From: Tipula vernalis
Lineage: Eukaryota; Arthropoda; Insecta; Diptera; Tipulidae
Assembly (NCBI GenBank): GCA_958295665.1
Contig: OY282559.1
Span: forward strand, 131,295,241-131,359,240
DNA: 64,000 nt
Direction: 5' to 3'
Notes under the pieces: model-generated
The model's database searches: none
Told to the model about the DNA's origin: nothing
The model's input: only the letters and a program-made list of their open reading frames with translations
Program-made: the position numbers and the translations under genes
Shown: positions 12,870 through 26,629 of the stretch, one piece after another
How positions within the stretch are numbered: the stretch's first letter is position 1
Layout: each line of letters begins with the position of its first letter

Positions 12870-15800
12870 ATGACTACCACGTCGCACACCCTTAGTTCTG
12901 CCGCAACTTCCAATATTTCACTATCTACACGATTACATTTATTCGATAAAATCAACAAACTAACGTATCTAATCGACACGGGCGCTGACCTGTCGGTTAT
13001 CCCAGCAAAACATTACAAAAACGAATTTTCAAATTACAAACGAAACCTCGATCTAGTCCTTTCGGCCGCCAATGGTACACCCATCCACACGTACGACACA
13101 AAATTGCTGCAGGTGGATCTCGGACTGAAACGAACTTTCACGCACGCTTTTATCTTAGCTGCTGTGAATCGTCCGATCATTGGCGCCGATTTTCTATGCA
13201 AATTCGGACTTCTTGTTGACCTAAGAAACAAACGGCTGGTTGATTCAGCGACAAAGCTGTCAATCAATGCCACTATGGTTCGTGTCGACACACCGACACC
13301 GATCCATTTCACGGTCAACAATGATTTCGGCACTCTGCTCAAACAATTTCCTTCTCTAACAGCAGAGCCGAACTACAACTTACCAGTCCGACACAACGTG
13401 GTTCACCATATTGTCACTGCAGGCCATCTGCCCGTGGCAAGACCACGTAGGCTAGATCCAATCCGTCACAAAGCTGCATTCACAGAATTTCAGCACATGG
13501 TGGAATTAGGGATTTGTCGGCCATCGGCATCTCCCGTCTCGTGCCCTTTGCACATGGTAAAAAAGAAAGATCAAGATTGGAGACCATGTGGGGATTATCG
13601 GCGATTAAACTCGGTCACAACACCGGATCGCTACCCGATACCCCACATTCAAAATTTCTCCATGCACTTGCATGGATCCAAAATTTTCTCAAAAATTGAT
13701 TTAGTCAGAGCATACCATTTAATTCCCATAGCGCCTGAAGATGTTCACAAAACGGCAATAACGACCCCATTTGGCCTCTTCGAATTCACTCGAATGCCAT
13801 TCGGTCTACGAAACGCCGCACAAACATTTCAGCGCTTCATGAACGAAGTAGTTCGTGACTTAGAATTCGTTTTCGTCTACATAGACGATATTCTTGTTGC
13901 TTCGCACACTGAGGAACAGCACAAACTTCACTTAGAACAATTGTTCACTAAGTTAGCACAGTTTGGTGTTCATATCAAGAGCGCAAAATGTGTCTTTGGC
14001 GCAACCACTCTTGATTTCCTCAGCCACAAGATTACACCTGATGGTATTCTGCCATCAGAAGAACGAATTAACGCTATCAGAGAATTCCCAGCTCCAACAT
14101 CAATTAAAACAATTCAACGATTTGTCGGTATGGTAAATTACTACCACCGTTTTATACCGAAACTTGCACAAACACTCGCACCAATTCACGGTCACTTGGC
14201 AGCTTTACTCAAAAAGCCCAAGACTGCCAAGAATTTCACTTGGCCCGACGAATGCCAACACGCATTCACGTCGTTGAAGACTGAATTGGAACAGATAACA
14301 CTTATGGCACATCCACTGAGCGACTCAAAGCTCAGTTTGACTACTGATGCATCAAACACTGCCGTCGGTGCAGTACTGCAACAGTACCACAACGAATGTT
14401 GGGAGCCCCTGGGATTCTTTTCGAAAAAACTCTCGGATGCCGAAAAGAAATATTCAGCATTCGACAGGGAATTACTAGCAATTTATCTGGCAGTCAAACA
14501 CTTCAGATACTTTGTTGAAGGTCGAGATTTTACAATCTACACTGACCACAAACCTCTGACACGAGCAATTCAGTCAAAAACTGAACGTAATCCAAGGCAA
14601 TCACGCCACTTGGATTATATTACGCAATTTACTTCTGACATACAACATGTTCCCGGACATGATAACGTTGTCGCGGACACATTATCCCGCACTACTGACA
14701 ACGAAACGGCCGCGGTCGAAACACATTTTGACTTAATCAAAATTGCAAGTACTCAAAAAGTTGACCTAGAACTTCAGAATTTACTTTCTGGTTCCGAATG
14801 TCACACTAGTTCATCATGGAAACTAGAACTTTTTAAACTACCTGGCCTTGAAATCGTATGCGAAACATCCACTGGGTACAATCGACCATATATTGCAGAA
14901 ACACTACGTCGAACAATTTTCGACACACTGCACAACATTTCGCATCCTGGTGTCCGAGCTACTCGTAAATTGATCGCTGCTCGTTACTTTTGGCCCAGTA
15001 TAAACAAAGACGTAGGCAATTGGGCTCAGTCTTGTTTATCTTGCCAACGCGCAAAAGTACAACGTCACACAAAATCACCCCATGGCAAATTCGAAATTCC
15101 ACATAGTCGATTTGAACATATCCATTTAGATATAGTAGGTCCACTTCCTCCATCTAATGGATACACGTATTTACTTACTTGTGTCGATCGCTTCACTCGC
15201 TGGCCCGAAGCGTACTGCATGACCAATATGTCTGCAGCAACCATTGCCATTACCTTCGTCAATAATTACGTATCTCGATTCGGCGTACCCCTTACGATCA
15301 CAACTGATCAAGGAACGCAATTTGAGTCCAAGCTTTTTACCGAGTTAACAAAACTCCTTGGCTCAAACCGAATACGTACAACGGCTTACCATCCACAAGC
15401 CAATGGCATGGTCGAACGCTTCCACCGGCAACTCAAAGCCGCGTTAATGGCCAGAAGCAATACCACTCATTGGAGCTCGGAAATACCAATAATTTTACTT
15501 GGCATCCGAGCGACAGTGAAAGAAGATCTAAAGTGCTCACCGGCAGAATTAGTTTACGGTCAAACCATCAAACTACCCGGTGAATTCTTTGTCGAAAATC
15601 CTCTTTCACCTCTACCGACCGCCGACACAGTCATCGACCAATTACGACATACAATGCAAAACCTTGTACCAAAATCCACTCGTCAGTCCAAACAAGACGA
15701 CGTTTTCATTCCAAAATCGCTTAATAATTGCGATTTTGTGTTCGTAAGAACAGACAAGGTTCGCACCGGATTATCACCTCCATACGAAGGTCCATTTAAA

Positions 15801-15959
15801 GTCATTCGACGCCTTCGCAAACAATTCACCGTGTTGATTAATGGTAAAAATCAAACCATTTCAATCGACCGGCTCAAACCAGCTTACGGCATACTGTGTT
15901 CCACTGAAAAAAAATCGGTTTGTAAAACACCTAAAACTGTCCGTATTTCAGCCGAATAA
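12870..15959 (+). CDS. pol: Pol polyprotein of CsRn1-A: protease, RT, RNase H, integrase
   Basis: Intact 1029-codon frame. The aspartic protease has DTGA at residues 36-39. RT spans about 190-400, with YIDD at 337-340. RNase H starts near 488 (TTDAS, catalytic Asp493) and continues to YTDHKPL near 556. The integrase HHCC zinc region lies at about 690-725. Its core Asp, Asp and Glu sit in DIVGP (about 753), TDQGT (about 810) and NGMVERFH (about 846). It starts at ATG 12 bases after the gag stop, in the -1 frame relative to gag, and its frame is open upstream of that ATG. Expression by -1 frameshift or by reinitiation are both possible. The similar pol of CsRn1-B lies in the same relative frame. 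Length and order are normal for Ty3/gypsy. Confidence 0.95.
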   Translation: MTTTSHTLSSAATSNISLSTRLHLFDKINKLTYLIDTGADLSVIPAKHYKNEFSNYKRNLDLVLSAANGTPIHTYDTKLLQVDLGLKRTFTHAFILAAVNRPIIGADFLCKFGLLVDLRNKRLVDSATKLSINATMVRVDTPTPIHFTVNNDFGTLLKQFPSLTAEPNYNLPVRHNVVHHIVTAGHLPVARPRRLDPIRHKAAFTEFQHMVELGICRPSASPVSCPLHMVKKKDQDWRPCGDYRRLNSVTTPDRYPIPHIQNFSMHLHGSKIFSKIDLVRAYHLIPIAPEDVHKTAITTPFGLFEFTRMPFGLRNAAQTFQRFMNEVVRDLEFVFVYIDDILVASHTEEQHKLHLEQLFTKLAQFGVHIKSAKCVFGATTLDFLSHKITPDGILPSEERINAIREFPAPTSIKTIQRFVGMVNYYHRFIPKLAQTLAPIHGHLAALLKKPKTAKNFTWPDECQHAFTSLKTELEQITLMAHPLSDSKLSLTTDASNTAVGAVLQQYHNECWEPLGFFSKKLSDAEKKYSAFDRELLAIYLAVKHFRYFVEGRDFTIYTDHKPLTRAIQSKTERNPRQSRHLDYITQFTSDIQHVPGHDNVVADTLSRTTDNETAAVETHFDLIKIASTQKVDLELQNLLSGSECHTSSSWKLELFKLPGLEIVCETSTGYNRPYIAETLRRTIFDTLHNISHPGVRATRKLIAARYFWPSINKDVGNWAQSCLSCQRAKVQRHTKSPHGKFEIPHSRFEHIHLDIVGPLPPSNGYTYLLTCVDRFTRWPEAYCMTNMSAATIAITFVNNYVSRFGVPLTITTDQGTQFESKLFTELTKLLGSNRIRTTAYHPQANGMVERFHRQLKAALMARSNTTHWSSEIPIILLGIRATVKEDLKCSPAELVYGQTIKLPGEFFVENPLSPLPTADTVIDQLRHTMQNLVPKSTRQSKQDDVFIPKSLNNCDFVFVRTDKVRTGLSPPYEGPFKVIRRLRKQFTVLINGKNQTISIDRLKPAYGILCSTEKKSVCKTPKTVRISAE

Positions 15960-15982
15960 ACATTTTTATGGAGGGATCTATC

Positions 15983-15996
15983 TTGCGGGGGAGTCA
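15983..15996 (+). other. Polypurine tract of CsRn1-A
   Basis: GCGGGGGAGTCA directly abuts the 3' LTR at 15997. It is the expected primer for plus-strand DNA synthesis. Confidence 0.75.
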
Positions 15997-16336
15997 TGTA
16001 GTGATTCACTCATTCAATTCGTTTATTTCATTCATTCATCCCTACAATTGTTCGAAATATAACCCATTTCGACTGTTAAATATAATTGTATTTAAATGTT
16101 TTGAACAGCTCTTTTCAGTTTAGTAGTGACAGCTACGGAGCATTCTGACAACTAACATATTCTAGGTTTATTTCTGTACTCGCTACTTTGTACTAAATAA
16201 ATATCTTAGACACATTTAGTACAACACCATCTATTGTAGATAAAAATCACTAACCCATTATAGCAAATACACTTTTTGCTTATTATGAATATCATTAATT
16301 TTTGTGTGATTAAGCCGCAAGCGCTATCAACTTCTT

Positions 16337-16402
<66 letters not shown>

Positions 16403-16768
16403 CCGTTTCTTCATGCTGTCTCAAATACAGCAATACGCAACAAAAAAACTCGGTACAAAGAAAAATTCAGTCTTATATAATTTTTGGATGAGTGAATACT
16501 ATCGCCATTTTTTCCTTGCGGCGATTAATTTGTGAATAAAACAGATCGTAAATTATCCGCGTATACTACTTTTTTTGTGTTCATTTACGAGTGGTGGTGG
16601 TGAAATTTATTAATTAGAATTATATCCACATTTAACACATAAATTATAAATAAACAAAAACCGGCTCATATTTGAATTGTGAGGCCGGCAACTAATTAAT
16701 TTGTTTGGATTACAACAATTGGGAATCAATTATTATCCCAGAAAAACATTCCATACCCAAATCCAACA
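15997..16768 (+). repeat. 3' LTR of CsRn1-A
   Basis: 772 bp. Same as the 5' LTR apart from a TA tract that is 10 bp shorter (about 16339-16402). Followed by the target duplication ACTT. Confidence 0.93.
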
Positions 16769-16772
16769 ACTT

Positions 16773-17682
16773 TTTATGAAATTCTTTTTGAGTAATTTCC
16801 CATATATTTTATGCAACTTCAACTATTTTGATTGTATAAAATGATAGAATATTTTTCTAGTAGTTGAGTCTTTAGTTTGATCTTGAAAAATAAAGTTATT
16901 TTTTTAAGTAAACTCGCACATAACTCGTTAACTTACATGAAGTACATACACGCAACAACTTACTTTATTTTATACATTGCTCAACTACTTACTAAACATT
17001 ACAACCTGCAACCGGCCCCCAACTCAACGCTCTTTCAACTCTATCCTAAAACCAGCATACCATATATAAAAAATTGGTCAACTCCTCACTACATCTTAAC
17101 CCAATCCCAACTCAACTCGAACTCAACTTGAACTCAAGCCGCATATTGATCCCTAACTTAACCTTCATCTCAATCCCAAACTCAATACCGAACTCAAAAT
17201 TCAAACCTGCATATATAAAAAATTGGTTAATGTTTCCATAACCAGGTATTTTGTGTCAATTCGTATGGTTAGTATGCGACCCTCTTGACGCCCAGGTTCC
17301 AAAAGCTTTTCAAATCTCGGCCTTGACCATATAAACAGATTGGCAAAAAAATTCTAAATCGAACAAGCCGTTCTCGAGGTACCATAGGTACAGACATACA
17401 GACATCCAGATATCCAAACATAAGAGACTTTCAACTCGAGAACTTTCAAAACGTCGAGAAAAGTGGTTTTGGACCAACCAAATTTTTGACCATTTTTGAC
17501 AGGATTTTAATACTTTGGTCTTTTTAGATCGAAGTAATTAGTGATAGTTTTCCGTTCAACCTCATTTGTTTATTGTACAGAAAGTGTACTTGAAGTATCC
17601 CAAATGATAAATAAAAATTGGTGAAGTACTAAATTTTCTAGGACATTTATTTATGTATTTTCGTTTAACTTACTAATTCCTG
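16773..17682. other. Non-coding interval, possibly the rest of the errantivirus 3' LTR
   Basis: A possible poly(A) signal (AAATAAAG) lies near 16887. CAACTC/AACTCAA-rich sequence follows at 17020-17200. The motif ATATATAAAAAATTGGT occurs twice, at about 17052 and 17213. No gene is seen. Assignment to the interrupted LTR is an inference from position only. Confidence 0.35.
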
Positions 17683-17710
17683 GGTGGTCATTTTGTGGTG
17701 CTATATCACA
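17683..17710 (+). repeat. Left terminal inverted repeat of the Harbinger element
   Basis: 27 of 28 bases match the complement of 38750-38776. The match ends at TATATCACA, after which the two ends diverge. Confidence 0.85.
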
Positions 17711-18044
17711 CTTTTATATTACTAGTGGAGACTTTTTTTGTGTGATATAAAAAAAATGGAGAAAGTCTACAAACACATCCCTGCAAAATGAATTTTAAGG
17801 GGAAAATGATGAATAAAAGTGATAAGTTGACGTTTCCACATAACCTCAAATGTCATTATATGAACATTTTTTACGAAGTGCTAGTAGACGTTGTGATAAT
17901 ATTCTATTCTAAAGCAAATATGGTAAGTTTTTAAACAAAATGCATTTTTATTTAATAAATTTCAACCTATCATGTTTTTAATGTTTGTGTTTATCGTCAA
18001 AGTAAAAAAATCCGGGTTCAATGTGTTTTTTTGATTTTTTATTG

Positions 18045-18215
18045 AAATGGTCGGTGTTTAAACATTAAATTCTAGTAAACCTAAGGCTGTTCTAGTTATG
18101 TTATGTTAAAAATATAATAATTAGTCGTTTGTTAATCAATAATTTTGTTTTGCACTTCATATCGTGGTAATTTTTATTCATTTTTTTAAAACTTTAATTT
18201 AGTTGTTTATGATCA
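18045..18215 (+). repeat. Left arm of a diverged inverted repeat (partner 25370-25520)
   Basis: Reads CTAAGGCTGTTCTAGTTATG and flanking bases. The complement of 25370-25520 gives the same order of blocks with about three quarters identity and one extra stretch of about 30 bp here. The LINE lies between the arms. Confidence 0.65.
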
Positions 18216-19794
<1,579 letters not shown>

Positions 19795-19990
19795 TTTTTT
19801 TTTTTTTTTTTATTATTAGGCCTTGGCTCCTACAAAATTAGAGCCATATTGCCATAAATTCCAATTTGTATTACAATTTTTATTTACATTGTTTTAATTC
19901 ATAATCCATATTTTAACCAAAAAATGTTTAATCTTTAAAATGGATCCGGATTACTCCCTACACATATTCTGTCGGCTCTGCTTATTTGTA

Positions 19991-22900
19991 TCATATTGCT
20001 ATTCCACTCATCCTGATAAATTCATACATTTCCTTGTAAGCCAAAAAATCACCCTCATTCATTAAATCACTTAGATTTCTTGCATTCCGAAGGATGTTGA
20101 ACTTAGATCTATATTGGCTATATCTGGGACAAGCCAATATGAGATGTTCAACATCCTCCACACTTCCACACAACTCACAATCTTTGTCCTCACTCAAATG
20201 ACGTTTCCACAAGCATTCCTTCCAGTTTCCATGGTTCAGCCTGATTCTCTCAATCGTTCGCAACATTCGCGTATCTCCTTTGAGCTCCTTAAAGAACGGA
20301 ATTCTCAAAGGAGTACCACGGAGCACGCTGTAATTCATTCCTTTCGTAACACTTTTCTCGTTAAATTCACTCTCCCATTTTCTCCACAGATTCATTTGAA
20401 ACATTCGAAGTACGTCTCTTGCATCCTTCCTTTCGTACTCCTGAACCATGTCATTCAATGTACCCTTTTTAGCTAACATATCGGCTCTTTCATTCCCTTC
20501 GATCTGTCTATGTGATGGGATCCATTGTATGGTCACATCACGTTGACAGTCTCGAACGCATTCAAAAATTAAATCAACATACACATTGCCTTCCCTTCCA
20601 CCTCCACATTTCAGCAAACATAAACCACTCTGGGAATCGGAAAATATTACTATTTTCCTTTCCCCTTCATTCACAGCCAGTTTAATTCCTTCAAATACTC
20701 CAATCAGTTTAGCGTTCATTATACAGATGCTTTTGTCCACTTTAAAATACATTTCAACATTCTTACCAGGAATAAATACACCAACACCCACTCCATTCTC
20801 ATTTACACTAGCATCTGTATAAACCATATCATCTCGCATATACCGCTGACTGATTTTCCCAAACATAATTTTAGCGATAACTTCATTCATTCCCTTATTA
20901 AATTCCTCCATATTCAAACATACAGTAAGATTATTAGGAACGGGTTGCGGACCAGCATTGCCTATACTCAGAAACATGTTCAAATTTGCAGGTGCAATGC
21001 TAGTTCTATATGTCGGTTTGTACACCGCCCTACCTTGTAATCTTACTATTATTTCAATCCAAACTTATTTTTCTTAGTTATCATTCTCACCGACTCTCTC
21101 ACTGTGATCCACTCTCTCTTGTAATCGAGAGGTGAATCACCCATTTCAGACCACAGAATGTGTATTGGGGTTGAGTTAATCGCCCCCAATACCACTCTTG
21201 CACATGCATTTTCTACTTTCATTATTTGGCTAAAAGCCCCTTTCGAACCATTCCCATACACACTAATACCATATCCAATTTTGGAGGATATAAGGGCCTT
21301 CCTTAACATGTCAGTCACACTCGGATGAGCGCCCCATTTAGGTTTGCTCACCCGTTTAAGCACATTTAAAGGTTCCTTGCAGTTATCTGCCAAAATTTTC
21401 ATGTGCTTCCCAAAATTCATACGTCTATCAATCCAAATACCCAAATACCTGTACGCATTTACTTGTTCAATACTTTGACTATCAACACTTATATTAACAT
21501 TTGCAACGTTTGTTCTGAAACTCATATAAGCACACTTATTAGGATTCACTCTCAGATTCAACATTTTAAGTTTTTGAATTATATCATCTTCCCCCTTTTG
21601 CGCTCTTTGAGCCGCCACATCAATACTTCTTCCTTTTCCAATTACTACAAAATCGTCTGCAAATTGCAGAACTATTTGATTGTCTGTATTGATGTGGTGT
21701 ATCTCGCTGGTATATAGGTTGAACAGAGTTGGAGATATTCTACTCCCTTGCGGAAGTCCAATATTTGCAACTCCCTCCAACCTAAAACCACTTCCATTCA
21801 GAACCATTTTCCTATCAGTCATGAAATCTTTTATCCACATACATACTTTCCGTGAAAATCCAAAATTCGATAGAATTTGTTGTAATTTCCACGGAACCAC
21901 ATAATCATAAGCTCTTTCAATGTCCAAAAATACCGCAACAGCTTTCAAATTATCTTTTCTTACTTCCCAAACAAACTTTTCCACACACTCAATTGCAGAG
22001 TGGTTCTTTCGAAATCCAAATGTTGTCGATGGCAACAAATTATATTCATTCACAAAATCATCCATTCGTTCTTTCATCATTCCATTTAAGATTTTTATAA
22101 AAACATTTAACATACATATGCCTCGATAATTTGTTGCCACATTTGGATCTCTATCCCGTTTAGGGATGGGAACTACCCTGCTCTCTTTCCATTTGTCCGG
22201 TATTTTTGATCCCATCCACACTTTGTTGAGTATCTCAAGCAAATTATGTTTTGCTGAGTCACTCAACAACCGAATCATTTTGTAACTTACTCGGTTCGTC
22301 CCTGGAGTGGTAGATTTTGATCTATCTAACACCCTCAGGAACTCTCCCCATTCATACTTACAATCCATTCTTTCATTTCTACTCATACTATCAACTTCAT
22401 TTATTACATTCAAATCATTGCTTACATTCAATACCATTCTTACAAATTCTTCACCTTTTTCTCGGTTCTCACATACCACATTGCTCACCTTAAAATGTTT
22501 ACCATTCACCCTATTAAACAAACTCCATACATCCTTAATTGTGGTTCTATGTGTCATTTGGGACACATATTCCCGCCAACTTTTCCTTTTTGCTCTGCGA
22601 ATAGCCTTTTTCAATTTACCATTCATTTTACCATACATAATCTTATTCTTACTACTCTTATTCCTATTAAATTCACGCAAGGCTATTCGCTTCCTTTCAT
22701 ACCAGTATTGAACTTCATTGTTCCACCAACCATTCACATTAATCTCTTTCATATCCACAATTTTTGTACACAATTTATTTACCCGTTCAATTTCACTCTC
22801 TAACTGGCTTTGATTTATTTCATTTTCTCCGAGAATCTCATTCATTTGATTCACCCATTTCCTATTATTCATTAATTCACGTTTTTTCCTAAACACTCGA

Positions 22901-23583
22901 TTATCATTCATGATCATTTTGATCATGAAATGATCACCACCCAAATTGTCTTCTTAAACATTCCAAGTGACCCGGTAGGCCAGTTCAATAGTTGTCATAG
23001 ACAAATCTATTGCGCTGGCCGTGCCTCCCACATTCGCCATTCTAGTTGGCCTTCCATCATTTAACAGCACCATATCGGAGTCTTGAATCAGGTCGGCCAA
23101 CTGTTTCCCTCTTACGCAATTGTCTAAACAACCCCACATTCTCGCATGCGCATTCATATCTCCACATACAATCAGGTCACTTTTGTCTTTTACCCACTCA
23201 AACAATTTTTTAAAGTCACGCAAGGCTTTTTTCCTTTCATCTTCATCACGCACCTGGGTTACATACACGCTCACTAGTAACAGATTTCTTTCCAAATTCG
23301 TTGTTAAGGCGGCTATTGCTTCAATCACCTCAAAAGCGGGTAACTAAACCTCTTGAAGCTTTATATTTCTGGCGTACATTATCGCCACTCCACCATAACC
23401 ATCAATTCTTGGTTTGGAAAGAAATCTGTACCCTCTCACATTTAACGTCTTGTTCATTCTTTCCCACGTTTCGCTTATAAGCATCACATTCACTTTATTC
23501 TTGGCCAGATAATTTTCTAACATACTTTTCTTTGCGTAAAAACTTTGTATGTTTATCTGACCAACAATAATTCTTTCACTCAT
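19991..23583 (-). pseudogene. LINE ORF2: endonuclease, reverse transcriptase, RNase H, C-terminal zinc motif
   Basis: Start ATG at 23583. The endonuclease begins with GQINIQS and continues with LISETW, then CGDMNAH in the same frame. RT follows at 22944-21049, with VFLDIERAYD, LPQGSRISP and the catalytic QFADDF. RNase H (21025-19991) shows YTDAS, SDSQ and GNERADMLAK. A CELCG...HLILAC zinc motif closes the protein. The breaks are a TAG at 23344-23346, a TAA at 22954-22956 (both in frame) and a one-base shift near 21050 where KNKFG should continue into the RNase H frame. ORF2 makes the nick and primes reverse transcription at the target in this family. With few lesions the copy is moderately old. 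Confidence 0.88.
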
Positions 23584-23849
23584 GTTTCACATTCACACAA
23601 ATAACAATTTATACATACCAATTGAAATATGTGCAGGGAGAATCCTTTCATTAGTTTAACAAAAATAAATTTAAAAAATAAATTTTGTTGCATACAAAAT
23701 GTTGTTGTTGCATCCTTGAGTGTATAATAAATGTTGCGTTTTGTTGCAACAAAAATGTATGCTGCGCATTGTCCAATTATGTGTGAAAAATATTGAGTTT
23801 TGATTTTTAATTTTTTTATTGTGTTTTGTAGTCGTACAACTTGTAAATA

Positions 23850-24946
23850 TTATCCGGTTCCCTCTGTTTTATTTTTTAAAGGTGTGGGTGCAATAAAATT
23901 ATTATTTTTTGTATTTGCACTCGTCATTGCTGTGTTATATTGTTCGGTGAACGCTATTCTATTTTTTGTATTGGTGTATCTGGTTTTCTTTGCTGGTCGA
24001 CCGCGCTTGCCAATATTTTCCTCCACATCTTCACTTTCCGTGTCCATACACGATGAGTCGGTTTGCTGTTTTCTTGTGTTTAAATGTTCTTTAACGTTAA
24101 CCATTTTTTTAATTGACTCAATTTTGGTTTGTGCCTCTTCGTGTAACTGTGTTATTTTAGCTACATCGCTATATTTCACTCGTTCTTGAGTGTCATTAAT
24201 TTGTGTAGCGTTTAAGTCTTTTGTAATAATTTGTGTTACAGTTGTGTGCGCTGATTGTGTTTGCTGTTGATTATTTTGATTATCTGCGACTTGCGGTGTT
24301 TTTGTCTGTTGTTGTGCTTGAGGGGGTTGTTGTTGTATTGAAAAATTAACAGTTGTTGTCAATAGCGGGCAATCTTGTCTTTTATGCGATTCGTCACCAC
24401 ATTTAAAACATTTCTCTTTCATACCATCATAATAAATCCTCGCTTTTATATTATGAATGTAAATAAATTGCGGAATTTCACTTTCTATTTCAATATTAAC
24501 TCCTCTTACTCCTGAGAATACTGGTAGCAGTGAGTTAGCACCAAATTTCTCTCGTCGTGTGGACAATACGTTGCCAAATCGTTGCATTGCCTCACTCAAT
24601 GCTCTGTCGTTTATCTCTGGCGGTAGGTTAAATTTTCGAACGTACCGCATTCTCCACTTGTTCCCTTTACCGTAACCTCCGTTGTTACTCCGTTTGTATA
24701 CGTGAAGGTCAGTACAGTTTTATCCAATATAAAACCTTAGTATTTCTGCTCCGTATTGAATTTGATGTAAATACACCGATCGTAAAGGTCTTGATACAAT
24801 GTGTGCACCTCGTTGGTCGTTAGTCCTACATTCACCACGAATCTCATCATTTCCAGATCGCTTGGCTTAGGATCTGTCTTTTGGAACTGTATCCTTGCTG
24901 TATTTTGCCTCAAACTTTCCATTTTAATCCACAACCTTGTTTCCAC
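23850..24946 (-). pseudogene. LINE ORF1: RNA-binding protein with a CCHC knuckle
   Basis: The N-terminal part starts at 24946. The main body (24650-23850, 266 codons) holds one CCHC zinc knuckle, CFKCGDESHKRQDC, preceded by RARIYYDG-type sequence and followed by a Gln-rich stretch and a basic tail (GKRGRPAKKTRY). The two parts are in different frames; the change is near 24740. A TAA near 24718 interrupts the connecting stretch. ORF1 proteins of I and Jockey elements bind the transcript and form the RNP. Only one knuckle is seen, where relatives often have two or three. Confidence 0.75.
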
Positions 24947-25092
24947 AGGTATAAATTTTAAATGCTGCGCAGAATTGCGCTAACAACTTTTGGTTGGTAC
25001 TAATTTTCCCTTTTTTATTTATTTACTTTTAAATTTTGTGTTTATTATTTGTAAACAATATACTTTACTCAACGGCGGTTGTTACTCGAATG

Positions 25093-25624
25093 TGCTTTCT
25101 GGTTGTAAACTCGGACTGAGCTTGGTCCGACCAACGACATCTATTTTAAATGGTAAAACGAAAATCCGAAACCAAATTCCAAACAAAACACCATTATCTA
25201 CCATAAAGTTTTAAATTTAAATTTTCATGAATGAAATTATTTTTCATTAAAGCTTATTATCTTTGGACATGAAACAAATCGAGAATAAATTTATTTTATT
25301 ACCGTTTATGACATAGGAATCATAAAAATATTACCGAACTCGATAATAAATATCCAAACCGCCAAAACATTATGATTACCATTGCCTAAGTGAAAATTGG
25401 AACCTTACAAAATGAATGAGAATTACAAGGATACTAAATGCCAAACAAAAGTATTGATACATAACTAGAACAGCCTTTGGTTTAATAGAATTTGATGTTC
25501 AAACACCATACGTGAAAGTTATTTCAGTTGGTTTATGTTGGTTTTTGTTCGAAAAAAATATATTTTTTTGTCCATTTCTATTGACGAATGGAATAGTGTG
25601 CTCTACTATGTCAATATATAAAGA
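25093..25624. other. Non-coding, includes right arm of the 18.0/25.4 kb inverted repeat
   Basis: 25370-25520 pairs with 18045-18215. No coding signal elsewhere. Confidence 0.5.
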
Positions 25625-26629
25625 AAATTTGCTACATCAAGTTATAAGGAAATAGTGTCGATTTAATTTACATTTTTATTTGTGAAAATTGTAATGATTG
25701 GAAAATTGAATTAATCCAATTTGTAATTTAAAGTGTGATTGGTTTATACTCGTATATGATTCATTTGGGACATTATTATCATTTTAGATATCAGAAAATT
25801 GTGCTTAAAAATTGTAGATTTAATATTAAACTCACTATAAAGGTACTGCCCCATCCAAGACGGAAAAACAGGCATTTAAAATCCTCAAACCCAATTTATG
25901 GCTAAATTACTTCACTTTGCAATAACAAAATTATTAAGAAATAGTTCAAGTCTATAAGTTCCACCTTATTTTAAGAAAATTTTATTAAAATTGATTTAAT
26001 TTCATTTAAAAAATATAAAATAAGGGTTTTTGAATGAAATGGAATTAATTTTAATGAAATTTTCTACAAATAAGGCGGAATTTATAGGTTCGAACTTTTT
26101 TTTAATAATTTTGATATTGAGAATCAAAAATTTTGGTCAAACATTTGATTTAACGTTTTCAAATACCGGTTTGCCGTTTGTATATGGCGCAATAATGCCT
26201 TTAATATAAATGTGGGTCAGTGAGAGTTTACGACCATTTTCTGAAGAAACATTTTCAGCAGATTCAATATATTTTAAATGGAAAATAAAAGAATTATGTA
26301 CAGAAGGGGAAATTTGTTTACAAAATAGACTACGTTGATTGGTTGCCTGTTGAAAATTTTTCTTCAGAAAATGGTCGTAAACTCGCACTCAATAAACATT
26401 TTTGGAGTCTTATTAGACCACAGCTACTGCGCTTTGACCTATAAATACAATCTAAAATTTCACATTTTTTAAACATTTGTATTTAGTAACAATATCTTAT
26501 TTATTTAGTCCCAAAAAAAAATCACACTTTAAACTTGGAATAATTCAATTTTCAAATCATTACAATTTTCACAAATAAAAATATAAGTTTTATAGATGTA
26601 ATTTCGATATAACTTCATACAGCAAATTT
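25625..26629. repeat. Nested fold-back repeats (three inverted repeats inside one another or side by side)
   Basis: Outer arms 25625-25740 and 26520-26629 share TTTTTATTTGTGAAAATTGT in opposite orientation. Inside, 25926-26005 pairs with 26033-26113 over about 80 bp with a loop of about 27 bp. Beside it 26219-26261 pairs with 26347-26390; the shared core is GTTTACGACCATTTTCTGAA. None codes for protein. The pattern fits successive insertion of hairpin-forming MITEs. Confidence 0.75.

Larger units (their letters stand above)
9858..16768 (+). mobile_element. CsRn1/Kabuki-type Ty3/gypsy LTR retrotransposon, complete (CsRn1-A)
   Basis: Two direct LTRs beginning TGTAGTG and ending CCAACA enclose PBS, leader, gag, pol and PPT. 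A 4-bp target duplication ACTT flanks the element (9854-9857 and 16769-16772). The PBS matches the 3' end of tRNA-Trp, and gag carries the C-X2-H-X9-C-X3-C box. As I recall, both traits mark the CsRn1 family. The LTRs look identical except for the length of an internal TA repeat, so insertion was recent. It has no ORF after pol, unlike the related element at 41-47 kb. Gag has a single frameshift and pol is intact. It inserted into the 3' LTR of the errantivirus relic. Confidence 0.93.
19795..25092 (-). mobile_element. I-superfamily LINE inserted in the Harbinger gene's first intron
   Basis: Minus-strand element with ORF1 (24946-23850), ORF2 (23583-19991) and a 3' poly(A) seen as a T run at 19795-19810. 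It encodes an RNase H after RT, as in the I/LOA group. The 5' end is not sharply defined. TGCTTTCT occurs just outside the tail (19785-19792) and at 25093-25100, a possible 8-bp target duplication that would place the 5' end near 25092. Both ORFs carry nonsense and frameshift lesions. Confidence 0.8.

Noticed and set aside
21403..22803. Several plus-strand frames of 70-134 codons across 20.1-23.3 kb
   Set aside because: They are antisense shadows of the LINE ORF2.
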